Shown here: piece after piece, positions 1 through 9,561 of the stretch
Numbering within the stretch: the stretch's first letter is position 1
How the letters are laid out: each line of letters opens with the position of its first letter
Origin: Pseudohalioglobus sediminis
GTDB taxonomy: Bacteria; Pseudomonadota; Gammaproteobacteria; Pseudomonadales; Halieaceae
Direction: 5' to 3'
NCBI RefSeq assembly: GCF_008370495.1
Contig: NZ_VTUX01000001.1
Coordinates: forward strand, 248,001 to 312,000
Length of the DNA: 64,000 nucleotides
Program-made: the position numbers and the translations under genes
The notes under the pieces: generated by a model
The model's input: only the letters and a program-made list of their open reading frames with translations
Told to the model about the DNA's origin: nothing
Databases searched by the model: none

Positions 1-1
1 C

Positions 2-1327
2 CTGCGCCACTGCGCTACTGACGGTGGTTTCGCGGTAAACAGCGCGGGCCAGCTCACCACACGCAAGGCCAGGGTGCAGGCCGCGGTGTTTGGCGCGCTG
101 ACCCAGCCCGGCAGTAATTACAACCGGCGCTCCCACGACAAACTACTGGTCGTCGACGGTTCGCTGCCGGAGTACGCCTGGGTAATGACCGGCGGTCGCA
201 ATATTTCCCTGGCCTACTACGGCCTGAACAAGGATGGCAGCCGCGACCCCAACGCCTACAAGGACCTCGAGCTGCTGCTGCGTCCGGCACCCGGTGTGCT
301 ACCGGAGGAATCAGTTGGCCGGGTCAGTGAAAACTACGTAAGCATCCTGCTGGCCAATCCCGGCAACAAGGTGCTGAGTTCAGGCATGGCCTACGCCGGG
401 CAACGCAAGAAAATGCAGGAGAGCCTGGCGGCGCTACGGGCCATGCCGGATTTCCAGCGCGCCTATGACGCGATGCCCGTCTACCTGCAGGAAAACATAC
501 ACCCTGTGCGCACACGCATTGCCCATGAGCTCGGTAATATCGTCAGCGACGATGTGGTCGGCAGTTACGATGAGAACCTGGCGAAAAATCCCAATTCAAT
601 CGTCTACATCGCCCGCAAGCTGGAACAACTGGACCCGGACAACAGGACCATACGCATCGTATCTCCCTACCTGTTCCTGCCACGGTACGAGCGTGATGAT
701 GGCAGCGTGTTTCACGACAGTGCCGACAATATCCAGCGCTGGCTGGACGAGCACCCGGACAACCGTCTCGAGATCGTCACCAACTCGGTGCTCACCAGTG
801 ACAATTTTTTCACCCAGTCCATCATCGACATGGACACCGCACCCAGCCTGCTGCTGGACGAGGCCTCGGTAAAGCAATGGCGCAAGAAACTCGCGGACAG
901 CGAATTGAACCCGGAACTGGTGGCCAGCGATCACTGGCAGCGGATGATAAACAATCCGCGCATACAAATTTACCAGACCGGGCGCCTGGACGCTGACCTG
1001 CTCGGCGGCGACGTCGCCTATGGCAAGTTGCACGCCAAGTTTTTCCTCACCGATGCCTGGGCATTTGTCGGCACCACCAACCTGGATTACCGCTCGCTGC
1101 TGTTCAATAACGAGATGGGTTTCTACGTGGTCGGCGAGCCACTGCGCGAAGAACTGGTCGAGGAATTTGAGGCACTGAAGTCGCAATCCTACCGCTGGGG
1201 CACCCCGGAATGGCTGCAGATGCGCGCTGCGGTGCGGGAGAAAGGCGGCATGAAAGGCGTGACCAGCAAGCGCCAGCGCAGCCTGTTCAAAAACCTGCGC
1301 CAGACCGGCCTGCACTGGCAGTTCTAG
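2..1327 (+). CDS. Phospholipase D-family protein, 5' end outside window
   Basis: The reading frame is already open at base 2, so the true start lies upstream of the window; at least 441 codons are visible. Two HKD motifs (HxKxxxxD) of the phospholipase D superfamily are present: HDKLLVVDG near the visible N-terminus and HAKFFLTDAWAFVGTTN about 300 residues later. Two motifs in one chain form one active site in this superfamily, as in cardiolipin synthases and PLD-like phosphodiesterases. The chain ends with a basic tail about 30 residues long. The substrate cannot be read from the sequence; a phosphatidyltransferase or phospholipase acting on membrane lipid is the likely role. A convergent deaminase gene follows after 12 bases. 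Confidence 0.85.
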   Translation: MRHCATDGGFAVNSAGQLTTRKARVQAAVFGALTQPGSNYNRRSHDKLLVVDGSLPEYAWVMTGGRNISLAYYGLNKDGSRDPNAYKDLELLLRPAPGVLPEESVGRVSENYVSILLANPGNKVLSSGMAYAGQRKKMQESLAALRAMPDFQRAYDAMPVYLQENIHPVRTRIAHELGNIVSDDVVGSYDENLAKNPNSIVYIARKLEQLDPDNRTIRIVSPYLFLPRYERDDGSVFHDSADNIQRWLDEHPDNRLEIVTNSVLTSDNFFTQSIIDMDTAPSLLLDEASVKQWRKKLADSELNPELVASDHWQRMINNPRIQIYQTGRLDADLLGGDVAYGKLHAKFFLTDAWAFVGTTNLDYRSLLFNNEMGFYVVGEPLREELVEEFEALKSQSYRWGTPEWLQMRAAVREKGGMKGVTSKRQRSLFKNLRQTGLHWQF

Positions 1328-1339
1328 GCGCTGCCAGCG

Positions 1340-2260
1340 CTAGCCGGATTGATCCCCGGATAGCCACGGGAAACCGCGCCGGCCCTGCAGGCCACCGGTG
1401 TGAATCGCCAGAATCGGTTCATCGGGCGACCACGCCGCGGTGGCCAGCTGCGCGTGAATGGCGTAGAACAGTTTTCCCGTGTACACCGGCTCCAGCGCGA
1501 TGGCCTGCGCATCCTCGAAAGCGAGCATAAAACTGCGCAGGGCAGCGTTGGTACGTGCGAATCCGCCGCAGTGGTAGTGGTGCAGGATTCGCCATGACGC
1601 CCGTGGCGCCAGCCCGCTTTCGTCCAGGGAGGCAAGCACCCGCTGCTCCAGGTCTCGGGCGCCGCACAGCGCGGAGATACCAACCACCTCAATATCCGGC
1701 TCCAGGTCCGCCACCAGGCCGGCCAGGGTGGTGCCGGTGCCAACCGGCAGCACCACGCGGGTAAAACGGCGCCCGCTGTCACGAATCAGCCGGCCGATTT
1801 CGAGGCAACCGCGCACACCATCTCCGGACGCGCCGCCCTCGGGTATCACCAGGCAAGGGGCAAAGCGTTGCGCCAGCTCCTCGCACCACTCGGGGTCGCT
1901 ATGCCGACGGTACTGCGTGCGCGAAACCGGGACGATGTGCATGCCCCAACGGCGCGCATCCTGCAGCATCGGCGTGTCCACTTCCCCCCCGCGAACCACG
2001 GCGATCGTTTCCATCCCCATCTCGGCGCCAACTGCGGCCAGCGCGTGCAAGTGATTGGACCAGGCACCACCGAAGCTGAGTATGCGCCGCAGGCCCTGGC
2101 GCCGGGCGCGCTGCAGGCTATGCCGAAGCTTGAACGACTTGTTGCCCGGCGCTGCGCCCCCCTCCCGGTCCAGACGCATCACCGTGACATTGGCCATTGG
2201 CACAGTGAGCAGGGGTACGTCACGCAGTGACGAAAATAGCGTTGAGGATTTCACGGCCAT
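1340..2260 (-). CDS. PLP-dependent ACC deaminase / D-cysteine desulfhydrase family protein
   Basis: 306 residues, of the tryptophan-synthase-beta fold PLP enzymes. The PLP lysine lies in GNKSFKLRHSLQ (about residues 39-50), followed by SFGGAWSNHLHALAA, the family motif that contacts the substrate carboxylate. A glycine-rich phosphate-binding loop, LPVGTGTTLAGLVADL, is in the second half. Members deaminate 1-aminocyclopropane-1-carboxylate or release H2S from D-cysteine; many short gammaproteobacterial members have no assigned substrate. It is divergent from the lipoprotein gene at 2326, and its start lies on the far side of that gene's upstream region. Function is confident to family only. 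Confidence 0.85.
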   Translation of the reverse strand: MAVKSSTLFSSLRDVPLLTVPMANVTVMRLDREGGAAPGNKSFKLRHSLQRARRQGLRRILSFGGAWSNHLHALAAVGAEMGMETIAVVRGGEVDTPMLQDARRWGMHIVPVSRTQYRRHSDPEWCEELAQRFAPCLVIPEGGASGDGVRGCLEIGRLIRDSGRRFTRVVLPVGTGTTLAGLVADLEPDIEVVGISALCGARDLEQRVLASLDESGLAPRASWRILHHYHCGGFARTNAALRSFMLAFEDAQAIALEPVYTGKLFYAIHAQLATAAWSPDEPILAIHTGGLQGRRGFPWLSGDQSG

Positions 2261-2325
2261 CGGTAAGATTGTCGCATGTCTCCGGACATCTGCATTATCC
2301 CGCTGTCATCAAACAAGGTGAAATC

Positions 2326-3009
2326 ATGATCAAACATTTCCTGGGCATCGCTGGCGTTGCCACGCTCGTCACCGCCTGTACCGGCACACCCACCGTGGAG
2401 ACCGGCGCTGACGCCGAGGTCATCAACGGCAACCTGCATCGCGTGGACAACAGCCGCGCGTCGCTCGCCTACGTGGACCCGAACGCGGATTTCAGCAAAT
2501 ACCAGCGCGTGCTTATCCAGCCGCTGGGCGTGGACAACGTGGAGATTATCCAGCCCTCCAACACCACCAGTGCCATACAGCGCAAAGAGTGGGCGTTGAC
2601 CGACGCGGACAAACAGTCACTGCAGGAGATGTTCGCCGCTGCGATGGAAAAGCAGTTGCAGGAGCGCGGTGATTTCCCGCTGGCGACCACGCCGGACGAT
2701 GATGTACTGGAGATCGTCGCCATGATTACCGCTATTGCCCCTTCCGGGCCCAAGGATGACAACCGTTCGCGCACCCCGGGTCGCAACTACGTGATTACCG
2801 AGGGTGCAGGCAGTATCGCCGTGGCCGTGGCCTTTGGCGATTCCGAGACCGGCGAGGTACTGGGCCTGGTCAAGGACGCGCGCAGCAGCAGCAGTTTCTG
2901 GGGTATGAACAACAGCGTCACCAACAAGGCAGAGGTGCAGCGCGTGTTCAACAGCTGGGCGACGCAGATCAATACGGCGCTGGCGCGAGCGACAGGCCGC
3001 GATCAGTAA
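2326..3009 (+). CDS. Predicted outer-membrane lipoprotein, DUF3313-like
   Basis: 227 residues starting at ATG 2326, preceded by AAGGTGAAATC, a plausible ribosome site. An upstream in-frame start at 2227 would add 33 residues ahead of a good signal sequence, so it was rejected. The N-terminus is a lipoprotein signal with lipobox LVTAC at residues 17-21. The mature part begins the fold with a segment of the type DFSKYQRVLIQPLGVDNVEI, which resembles DUF3313 lipoproteins, and contains an acidic central region and a serine-rich stretch. No catalytic motif is seen. It stands alone between a divergent deaminase and the convergent lipA gene. Function unknown; the DUF3313 assignment is by recollection of the family pattern. 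Confidence 0.75.
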   Translation: MIKHFLGIAGVATLVTACTGTPTVETGADAEVINGNLHRVDNSRASLAYVDPNADFSKYQRVLIQPLGVDNVEIIQPSNTTSAIQRKEWALTDADKQSLQEMFAAAMEKQLQERGDFPLATTPDDDVLEIVAMITAIAPSGPKDDNRSRTPGRNYVITEGAGSIAVAVAFGDSETGEVLGLVKDARSSSSFWGMNNSVTNKAEVQRVFNSWATQINTALARATGRDQ

Positions 3010-3081
3010 GCAGCGCTCAACCCGTCGGGGCGACCGGACACGCGTGTCGACCCGACGCCGGTGCGGCCAGCGACGGGGCGG

Positions 3082-4068
3082 TTACAGCCCCACGTTGTTC
3101 TTCGCCAACACCTGTTCCGCGCGGTAGCTGGAGCGCACAAACACACCGGACACCACCTCCAGGAAGCCCTTGTCCAGGCCCCATTGGCGATAGCGTTCAA
3201 ACTCTTCCGGGGTCACGTAGCGGTCAATCGGGTAATGATGCGCCGTGGGTTGCAGGTACTGGCCAAAAGTGACGATATCCACATTGGCCGCACGCAGGTC
3301 GTCCAGGCACTCGTGTATTTCTTCCTCGGTCTCGCCCAGGCCCAGCATCAGGCTAGTCTTGGTCAACACCTCCGGGCGGTGACGCTTGGCATGCGCCAGC
3401 ACCGCGAGCGTCTGTTCATAACTGGCACGGGGGTCCCGTACCGGGTGGGTCAGGCGTTTCACGGTTTCGACGTTCTGCGCGAACACCTCGATGCCTGAAT
3501 CCACTACTGTTTCCACGTCCTCCAGCACGCCGAGAAAATCCGGGGTCAGCGCCTCCACCGCGGTATCGGGATTGACTTCCTTTACCTTGCGCACACAGGC
3601 GGCATACTGCCCTGCCCCGCCGTCAGGCAGGTCGTCGCGATTAACCGAGGTCAGTACCACGTACTTGAGATTCATTAACTGCACCGAACGCGCGGTGTTG
3701 GCCGGCTCCTCCGGGTCGAGCCACCCCTTCGGGTTCCCCGTATTCACGGCGCAGAAGCGACAGGCGCGGGTGCAGACATCGCCCAGCAGCATGATAGTGG
3801 CGGTGCCGGAGCTCCAGCATTCGCTCATATTCGGGCACTTCGCCTCCTCGCAAACCGTGGCCAGCTTGTGCTCGTGCACGATGTTGCTGACTTTCTCGAA
3901 GGTTTTGCCGCCGCGCACACGGATACGCAACCAGTCGGGCTTTGCCAGCCGGCCGCTGGCGCGGTTGGATGCCTTGATACCGTCCTTGATGGCGGTAATG
4001 CCCTTGTCGGTGACGAATTTCTCTCCGCTGGCTACCTGCACGGCGGGGATGAGGTCTCGATCAGTCAT
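3082..4068 (-). CDS. lipA: Lipoyl synthase
   Basis: Radical-SAM enzyme that inserts two sulfurs into protein-bound octanoyl groups to make the lipoyl cofactor of 2-oxoacid dehydrogenases and the glycine cleavage system. The auxiliary cluster motif [12 protein letters not shown] (near residue 73) and the radical-SAM motif CTRACRFC (near residue 100) are both intact. The downstream [20 protein letters not shown] and HNVETV-like segments are standard for the family. ATG 4068 gives 328 residues, the usual length; a second ATG at 4104 is in frame but overlaps a TATAAT-like sequence and was not preferred. No lipB is adjacent. Confidence 0.97.
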   Translation of the reverse strand: MTDRDLIPAVQVASGEKFVTDKGITAIKDGIKASNRASGRLAKPDWLRIRVRGGKTFEKVSNIVHEHKLATVCEEAKCPNMSECWSSGTATIMLLGDVCTRACRFCAVNTGNPKGWLDPEEPANTARSVQLMNLKYVVLTSVNRDDLPDGGAGQYAACVRKVKEVNPDTAVEALTPDFLGVLEDVETVVDSGIEVFAQNVETVKRLTHPVRDPRASYEQTLAVLAHAKRHRPEVLTKTSLMLGLGETEEEIHECLDDLRAANVDIVTFGQYLQPTAHHYPIDRYVTPEEFERYRQWGLDKGFLEVVSGVFVRSSYRAEQVLAKNNVGL

Positions 4069-4214
4069 GGCCTGGTCACGGAAGTCGTTACTGCGAAGCC
4101 GCATTATACAGAACCACCGTGGCGGCGGCGATCAGACAATTTCTTGAGCCATGACAAAGGCGCAACGGCTATAGCCCGACTAGAATACGGGGCAAGCTGG
4201 CGGAGTGCCCGGGA

Positions 4215-4940
4215 ATGCAACACACGCTCAATCGCTGGCCCGCGAGACTGGACCTGCTGCAAAGCCTCAGTGGCCTGCTACTGGTACTGTTCATCTGGGG
4301 CCACATGTTTTTCGAATCCAGCATCCTGCTAGGCAAGGATGCCATGCTGTGGGTGACGAAAATGTTCGAGGGCGAGCACCTGTTCGGCCAACCCTACCCG
4401 CTCCTCGTCTCCGCTGCTGCCGCGATCGTGTTTCTGCTGATTGCCCTGCACGCACTGCTGGCCCTGCGCAAGTTTCCCGCCAGCTACCGGCAGTACCAGC
4501 GCCTGAACCAGCATGTCGGCAGCATCCGTCACCTGGACACCACGCTGTGGGTGGTGCAGGTCATTACCGGCTTCCTGCTGTTTTTCCTGGCTTCCGTGCA
4601 CCTGCTGGTGGTCATGGTGCAACCTGACAACATCGGCCCCTACGCGTCCTCCGACCGGATCTGGAGCGGCCGTTTCTGGATTCTCTATGCTTTCCTGTTG
4701 TTGGTGGTGCATGTACACGCGGGCATCGGTATCTATCGCCTGGCAATGAAATGGGGGCCCTTTTCCGCCGCCACTTCCGGCCTCTGGCGCGGCCGCATCA
4801 AGCTGACTGTCTACTGCATCGTGGCATTCTACCTCTGCCTGGGCACCGCTTCCCTGGTTACCTATATGCGCATCGGTGCGGAACACGCACCTTACGCCGG
4901 TGAGCGCTATGACCCGGCCATTCACGGGGCAGCGCGCTGA
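4215..4940 (+). CDS. frdC: Fumarate reductase cytochrome b subunit, Wolinella-type di-haem
   Basis: 241 residues with five hydrophobic segments; membrane anchor and quinone site of a quinol:fumarate reductase or succinate:quinone reductase. Histidines at 30, 79, 129 and 168 have spacings of 49, 50 and 39 residues, which match the four haem ligands of the Wolinella succinogenes subunit (44, 93, 143, 182) as I recall them. Glu52 falls where the Wolinella quinol-site Glu66 would be. His166 falls where the E-pathway Glu180 would be, a notable change. It is the first gene of a C-A-B operon; its TGA overlaps the ATG of frdA by one base. Confidence 0.93.
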   Translation: MQHTLNRWPARLDLLQSLSGLLLVLFIWGHMFFESSILLGKDAMLWVTKMFEGEHLFGQPYPLLVSAAAAIVFLLIALHALLALRKFPASYRQYQRLNQHVGSIRHLDTTLWVVQVITGFLLFFLASVHLLVVMVQPDNIGPYASSDRIWSGRFWILYAFLLLVVHVHAGIGIYRLAMKWGPFSAATSGLWRGRIKLTVYCIVAFYLCLGTASLVTYMRIGAEHAPYAGERYDPAIHGAAR

Positions 4941-6910
4941 TGCAAATCATCTACACCGACGTACTGGTTATCGGCGGGGGCCTGGCCGGGCAGCGCGCTG
5001 CCATCGGCGCACGCCGGCGCGGCAACGACGTCATCGTGCTCAGCCTGGTGCCGGCCAAGCGCTCCCACTCCGCGGCGGCCCAGGGCGGCATGCAGGCGAG
5101 CCTGGGTAACTGCCTCGGCGGGGCTGGCGACAACGAGGACCTGCACTTCGCTGACACCGTGCGCGGTTCGGACTGGGGTGCAGACCAGGAGGTGGTGCGC
5201 ATGTTCGCCCACACCGCGCCCAAGGCCATCCGCGAACTCGCCGCCTGGGGGGTGCCCTGGAGCCGCGTACAGCGCGGTGAACACACTATCAGCGAGGACG
5301 GCAGGCAGAAGACCATTACCGAGGCGGACAACGCCCACGGCCTGATCACCAGCCGCAATTTTGGCGGTACCGCCAAGTGGCGTGCCTGTTACGTCTCTGA
5401 CGGTACCGGCCACGCCATGCTCTACACCATGAGCAACCAGGCCATCGCTGCCGGTATTCCCGTGCACGAACGCACCGAGGCTATCGCCCTGATTCACGAG
5501 GGTGAGCGCTGTGCCGGTGCCGTGGTGCGCAATCTCATTACCGGCGAACTGGTGGCCTATATGGCCAGGGCCACCTGTATAGCCAGCGGCGGCTTTGGCC
5601 GCATCTATCGCGTGTCCACCAACGCGGTCATCAACGAAGGTATGGGCGCAGCCATTGCCCTGGAAACCGGCCTCGCCACCCTCGGCAATATGGAGGCAGT
5701 GCAGTTTCATCCCACCGGCATCTTCCCGGCGGGGATCCTGGTCACCGAGGGTTGTCGCGGCGACGGCGGCTTGCTGCTGGACGGCAACGAACACCGTTTC
5801 ATGCCCGACTACGAGCCCGAGAAACGCGAACTGGCGTCCCGGGATGTCGTGTCCCGGCGCATGGAGGAGCACATCGCCGCAGGCCACGGCGCCCGCAGCC
5901 GTTTCGGCGAGCACCTGTGGCTGGACATCCGCCTGCTCGGCGCCGAGCACATCAATGACCAGCTGCGCGAGGTCAAGGAAATCTGCCAGTACTTCCTCGG
6001 CATCGACCCGGCCAGGGAACTGATCCCCGTGCGCCCGGCACAGCACTACTCCATGGGTGGCGTGCGCACCAACCCACTGGGCCAGAGCCCGCAGCTCAAG
6101 GGCCTGTTTGCCGTCGGCGAGGCCGCCTGCTGGGACATGCACGGTTTTAACCGGCTCGGTGGCAACTCCGTCGCCGAGACCGTGGTCGCGGGCATGATCG
6201 TAGGCGAAGCCATGGCCGACTTCTGTGAATCCGATGCCGGCCAGCTGCAGTTCTCCACCGCGCTGGCGCGCGATTTCCTCAACCGCGAGGCGGACAAACT
6301 CAAATCCCTGGCCAACTGCGGCGGCAAAGAGAGCGCGGTGGAACTGACCCGGGCCATGCAGGAAACCATGACCGACCGGGTCGGCATCTTTCGCAACGGT
6401 GACAAGCTGGAATCTGCGGTCGAAGCGCTGCAGGCGCTGCAAAAGCGGGCCGCCGGGATCGGTATTCGCAGCGCGGCCCGGGGCGCCAACCCGGAACTGG
6501 TTGCCGCGTACCGCCTGCCGCGCATGCTCAAGCTGGCCCTGTGTGTGGCCCGCGGCGCGCTGCTGCGCACAGAGAGTCGCGGCGCACACTTTCGCGACGA
6601 TTTTCCGCGCCGCGATGACCTGCAATGGATGAAGCGGACCCTGGCCAGCTGGCCGGGGGATGACGACGAACTGCCCACCATCGCTTACGAGGACCTGGAC
6701 ATCATGGGCATGGAATTGCCCCCGGGCTGGCGCGGCTATGGTGCCCGCGACTATATTGAGCACCCGGACACCGCAACCCGGCAGGCACAGATACAGCAAC
6801 TCCTGGCCGATGCCGGTGACACCGACCGCCAGCAACAGCTGATGCCGTTTCTGCACCTGCTGCCGAGTTGCTTTCGCGGACCCAACCAGCGCCTGGGAGA
6901 CGACACATGA
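4940..6910 (+). CDS. frdA: Fumarate reductase / succinate dehydrogenase flavoprotein subunit
   Basis: 656 residues. The N-terminal FAD dinucleotide fold VLVIGGGLAGQRAA is followed by KRSHSAAAQGGMQASLGN, in which His43 is the residue expected to carry covalent FAD. The catalytic segment ASRDVVSRRM (capping domain arginine) and the C-terminal HGFNRLGGNSVAETVV are intact. Nearly every block I recall from epsilonproteobacterial FrdA is present in order, including GSDWGADQ and TRTESRGAH-like LLRTESRGAHFRDDFPRRDD, so this is the Wolinella/Helicobacter branch rather than the usual proteobacterial SdhA. It starts one base inside frdC and its stop overlaps the frdB ATG by 4 bases, implying translational coupling. 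Confidence 0.96.
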   Translation: MQIIYTDVLVIGGGLAGQRAAIGARRRGNDVIVLSLVPAKRSHSAAAQGGMQASLGNCLGGAGDNEDLHFADTVRGSDWGADQEVVRMFAHTAPKAIRELAAWGVPWSRVQRGEHTISEDGRQKTITEADNAHGLITSRNFGGTAKWRACYVSDGTGHAMLYTMSNQAIAAGIPVHERTEAIALIHEGERCAGAVVRNLITGELVAYMARATCIASGGFGRIYRVSTNAVINEGMGAAIALETGLATLGNMEAVQFHPTGIFPAGILVTEGCRGDGGLLLDGNEHRFMPDYEPEKRELASRDVVSRRMEEHIAAGHGARSRFGEHLWLDIRLLGAEHINDQLREVKEICQYFLGIDPARELIPVRPAQHYSMGGVRTNPLGQSPQLKGLFAVGEAACWDMHGFNRLGGNSVAETVVAGMIVGEAMADFCESDAGQLQFSTALARDFLNREADKLKSLANCGGKESAVELTRAMQETMTDRVGIFRNGDKLESAVEALQALQKRAAGIGIRSAARGANPELVAAYRLPRMLKLALCVARGALLRTESRGAHFRDDFPRRDDLQWMKRTLASWPGDDDELPTIAYEDLDIMGMELPPGWRGYGARDYIEHPDTATRQAQIQQLLADAGDTDRQQQLMPFLHLLPSCFRGPNQRLGDDT

Positions 6911-7647
6911 ACACGATCCCGGTGCGCCAGCAGCGCACGCTCAACATCAATGTATTGCGGCACAATCCACATGACCCGGAATCGACACCGCGCATGCAGG
7001 CCTTTGAGGTGGAAGAAGCCGACGCCATGACCCTGTTCGTGGCCCTGAACCTGATCCGCGAGGAGCAGGATCCATCACTGCAATTTGACTTTGTTTGCCG
7101 CGCCGGCATCTGCGGCAGCTGCGGCATGATCATCAACGGCCGCCCGGGCCTGGCCTGTCGCACGCTCACCCGCGACCTGCCCGACACCATCACCCTGGCC
7201 CCGCTACCGGGTTTTGAACTCATCGCGGACCTGTCCGTCAACACCGGGAAATGGATGCGCGGCATGGCCGAGCGCCTGGAAACCTGGGTGCATGCCGAGG
7301 GCCTGGAGCAGCTTGATCTCGACGTCATGGAAGCACCGATGGAACCCGCGCTGGCGCAGCAGCTCTATGAACTGGAGCGCTGTATCGAGTGCGGTTGTTG
7401 TATCGCCGCCTGCGGCACTGCGCAAATGCGCGAGGATTTCGCCGGCGCCGTCGGTCTCAACCAGATTACCCGCTTTCGACTCGACCCGCGTGACCAGCGC
7501 AGTGACGCGGACTTTTACCAACTGGTGGGTGACGACTCCGGTGTCTTCGGCTGCATGACCCTGCTGGGCTGCGAGGACATGTGCCCCAAGGATCTGCCGC
7601 TGGCCACGCAGATTGCCTTCCTGCGCCGCAGGATGGTTGCCACCTAG
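6907..7647 (+). CDS. frdB: Fumarate reductase / succinate dehydrogenase iron-sulfur subunit
   Basis: 246 residues from ATG 6907, inside the ATGA overlap with the frdA stop. Carries electrons between the flavin and the membrane haems. The [2Fe-2S] ligands are Cys64, Cys69, Cys72 and Cys84 (CRAGICGSC). The C-terminal ferredoxin domain has CIECGCCIAAC at 159-169 and a second set at 216, 222 and 226 (CMTLLGCEDMC), which supply the [4Fe-4S] and [3Fe-4S] centres. All ligands are present, so the complex should be functional. The operon ends here; the next gene starts 60 bases downstream and is unrelated. Confidence 0.96.
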   Translation: MNTIPVRQQRTLNINVLRHNPHDPESTPRMQAFEVEEADAMTLFVALNLIREEQDPSLQFDFVCRAGICGSCGMIINGRPGLACRTLTRDLPDTITLAPLPGFELIADLSVNTGKWMRGMAERLETWVHAEGLEQLDLDVMEAPMEPALAQQLYELERCIECGCCIAACGTAQMREDFAGAVGLNQITRFRLDPRDQRSDADFYQLVGDDSGVFGCMTLLGCEDMCPKDLPLATQIAFLRRRMVAT

Positions 7648-7707
7648 ACCGCGCCGCACACCACAAAGCTGTCTGACGCCAGCGCCAAAACCCCGTAAGA
7701 TGCCTCG

Positions 7708-9495
7708 ATGCGCCCCAGTCATCACGATACCGAGCCCGGCGCCAGGATAAACTGGCGCATCGTCAAACACCTGATTCCCTACCTGCTGGAGTCGCGCCAG
7801 CGCGTGCTGTGGGCGCTTGCCTGCCTGGTGCTGGCGAAAGCGGCCATTCTGGTGATCCCTTTCCTGCTGAAGAACCTGGTGGATGCGCTCGACGGCGCCG
7901 ATCTCGCCGCGCTGGCACCCACCCTGTTACTGGGCATGGTACTGGCCTACGGCGGCGCACGCTTTGCCAACGTCTTCTTCGGCGAACTGCGCGACACCAT
8001 CTTCGGCCGGGTCACCGAGCGCGCCATGCGCCGCATAGGCCTGCAGGTGTTTCGCCACGTACATGCGCTGGACCTGGACTACCACCTCAACCGGCGCACC
8101 GGCGGCCTCGCCAGGGACATCGAGCGCGGCACCACAGGCATCAGTTTCCTGATGCGCTTTTTCGTGTTCAACATCGCACCCACGCTCTTTGAAATCACCA
8201 TGGTGGTCGGGATCCTGCTGTTCAACTACGGCGCAGGCTTCGCCCTCATCACCCTGGTCGCCGTGTTCAGCTACGGCCTGTTTTCACTGTATGCCACGGA
8301 GTGGCGCACGCGCTTCGTGCGGGAAATGAACGCGGCGGATTCGGCCAGTAACACCCGGGCGGTAGACAGCCTGCTCAATTTTGAAACGGTAAAATACTTC
8401 ACCAACGAGGCGTTTGAGGCAGAGCGCTATGACCGCGAGCTGGCCCGCTGGGAGCAGGCACGGCGCAAGAACCGACTGTCGCTGTTTGGCCTCAACGGCG
8501 GCCAGGCGCTGATCATCGCCATTTCCCAGACCGCGATGATCGGGCTCGCGGCCTGGCAGGTAAGAGCCGGCACGCTTACCCTCGGCGATTTCGTACTCAT
8601 CAACCAGTTTATGATCCAGCTGTTCCTGCCGCTCGGGTTCCTCGGTTTCGTGTTCCGCGAGATAAAGGGTTCGATGGCCAACATTGAGAATATGTTTGAA
8701 CTACTGGCTATCAAGCCGAAGGTGGTGGACCGCCCCGGTGCCGGGCAGCTGGTCCAGACCCGCGGCGCAATTCGCTTCCAGGACGTCAGTTTTGGTTATA
8801 CGGCCGAACGCCAGATTCTGCACGGCGTCGACCTGGCCGTGTCGCCGGGCGAGAAGGTCGCGGTGGTCGGCCCCAGTGGCTCCGGTAAATCAACCCTGGT
8901 CAAACTCCTGTTCCGCTTCTACGACCCGGATGCCGGCTGCATTACCATCGACGGCCAGGATATCAGCCGGGTTACCCAGGGCAGCCTGCGCCAGGCTATC
9001 GGCATCGTGCCCCAGGACACAGTGCTGTTTAATGACACTATCTTTGAAAACGTGCGCTACGGCGCACCGGATGCCAGCGATGAGTCTGTGCGCGAGGCCA
9101 TACGCCTCGCCCACCTCGACGCATTCATTGACTCACTACCTGCCGGTGCAGACACCCTGGTGGGGGAACGCGGCCTGAAACTGTCGGGTGGCGAGAAGCA
9201 GCGCGTCTCCATTGCCCGCACAATTCTCAAGCGCCCCCCGATCATGGTCTTTGACGAGGCCACTTCCTCGCTGGACAGCCATTCCGAACAGGCGATCCTG
9301 GGGGCCTTGCGCGAAATTGCCCAGGGCCACACCTCGCTGGTGATTGCGCACCGCCTGTCAACGGTGGTGGACGCGGATCGCATCGTGGTGCTGGAACAGG
9401 GCCGTGTCATTGAATCGGGCACACACGATGGCCTGCTGGCAAGCGATGGCAGCTACGCCGCACTCTGGCGCAAGCAGCAGAATGCGCAGGACTGA
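7708..9495 (+). CDS. Atm1/HMT1-type ABC exporter (fused permease and ATPase)
   Basis: 595 residues. Six-helix exporter domain in the first 320 residues, then one nucleotide-binding domain. Walker A GPSGSGKST is near residue 390, the signature LSGGEKQRVSIAR near 492 and Walker B IMVFDEATSSLD near 511; the H-loop is in VIAHRLST. The segment NFETVKYFTNE in the membrane domain is a hallmark of the Atm1/ABCB7/HMT1 group, which exports glutathione-linked sulfur or metal conjugates. It works as a homodimer in the inner membrane. Cargo is inferred from the subfamily only; no Fe-S assembly genes are adjacent. Confidence 0.92.
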   Translation: MRPSHHDTEPGARINWRIVKHLIPYLLESRQRVLWALACLVLAKAAILVIPFLLKNLVDALDGADLAALAPTLLLGMVLAYGGARFANVFFGELRDTIFGRVTERAMRRIGLQVFRHVHALDLDYHLNRRTGGLARDIERGTTGISFLMRFFVFNIAPTLFEITMVVGILLFNYGAGFALITLVAVFSYGLFSLYATEWRTRFVREMNAADSASNTRAVDSLLNFETVKYFTNEAFEAERYDRELARWEQARRKNRLSLFGLNGGQALIIAISQTAMIGLAAWQVRAGTLTLGDFVLINQFMIQLFLPLGFLGFVFREIKGSMANIENMFELLAIKPKVVDRPGAGQLVQTRGAIRFQDVSFGYTAERQILHGVDLAVSPGEKVAVVGPSGSGKSTLVKLLFRFYDPDAGCITIDGQDISRVTQGSLRQAIGIVPQDTVLFNDTIFENVRYGAPDASDESVREAIRLAHLDAFIDSLPAGADTLVGERGLKLSGGEKQRVSIARTILKRPPIMVFDEATSSLDSHSEQAILGALREIAQGHTSLVIAHRLSTVVDADRIVVLEQGRVIESGTHDGLLASDGSYAALWRKQQNAQD

Positions 9496-9561
9496 GACGA
9501 ACAGCATGCACGCTGCGACAAACTGCAACAGCAAGTCAGATTGCACCCGTATAATGGCCGC

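Noticed and set aside
4922-6856. 644-codon minus-strand open frame opposite frdA
   Set aside because: Antisense to a strongly conserved gene with the same codon-position composition; the peptide has no family features.
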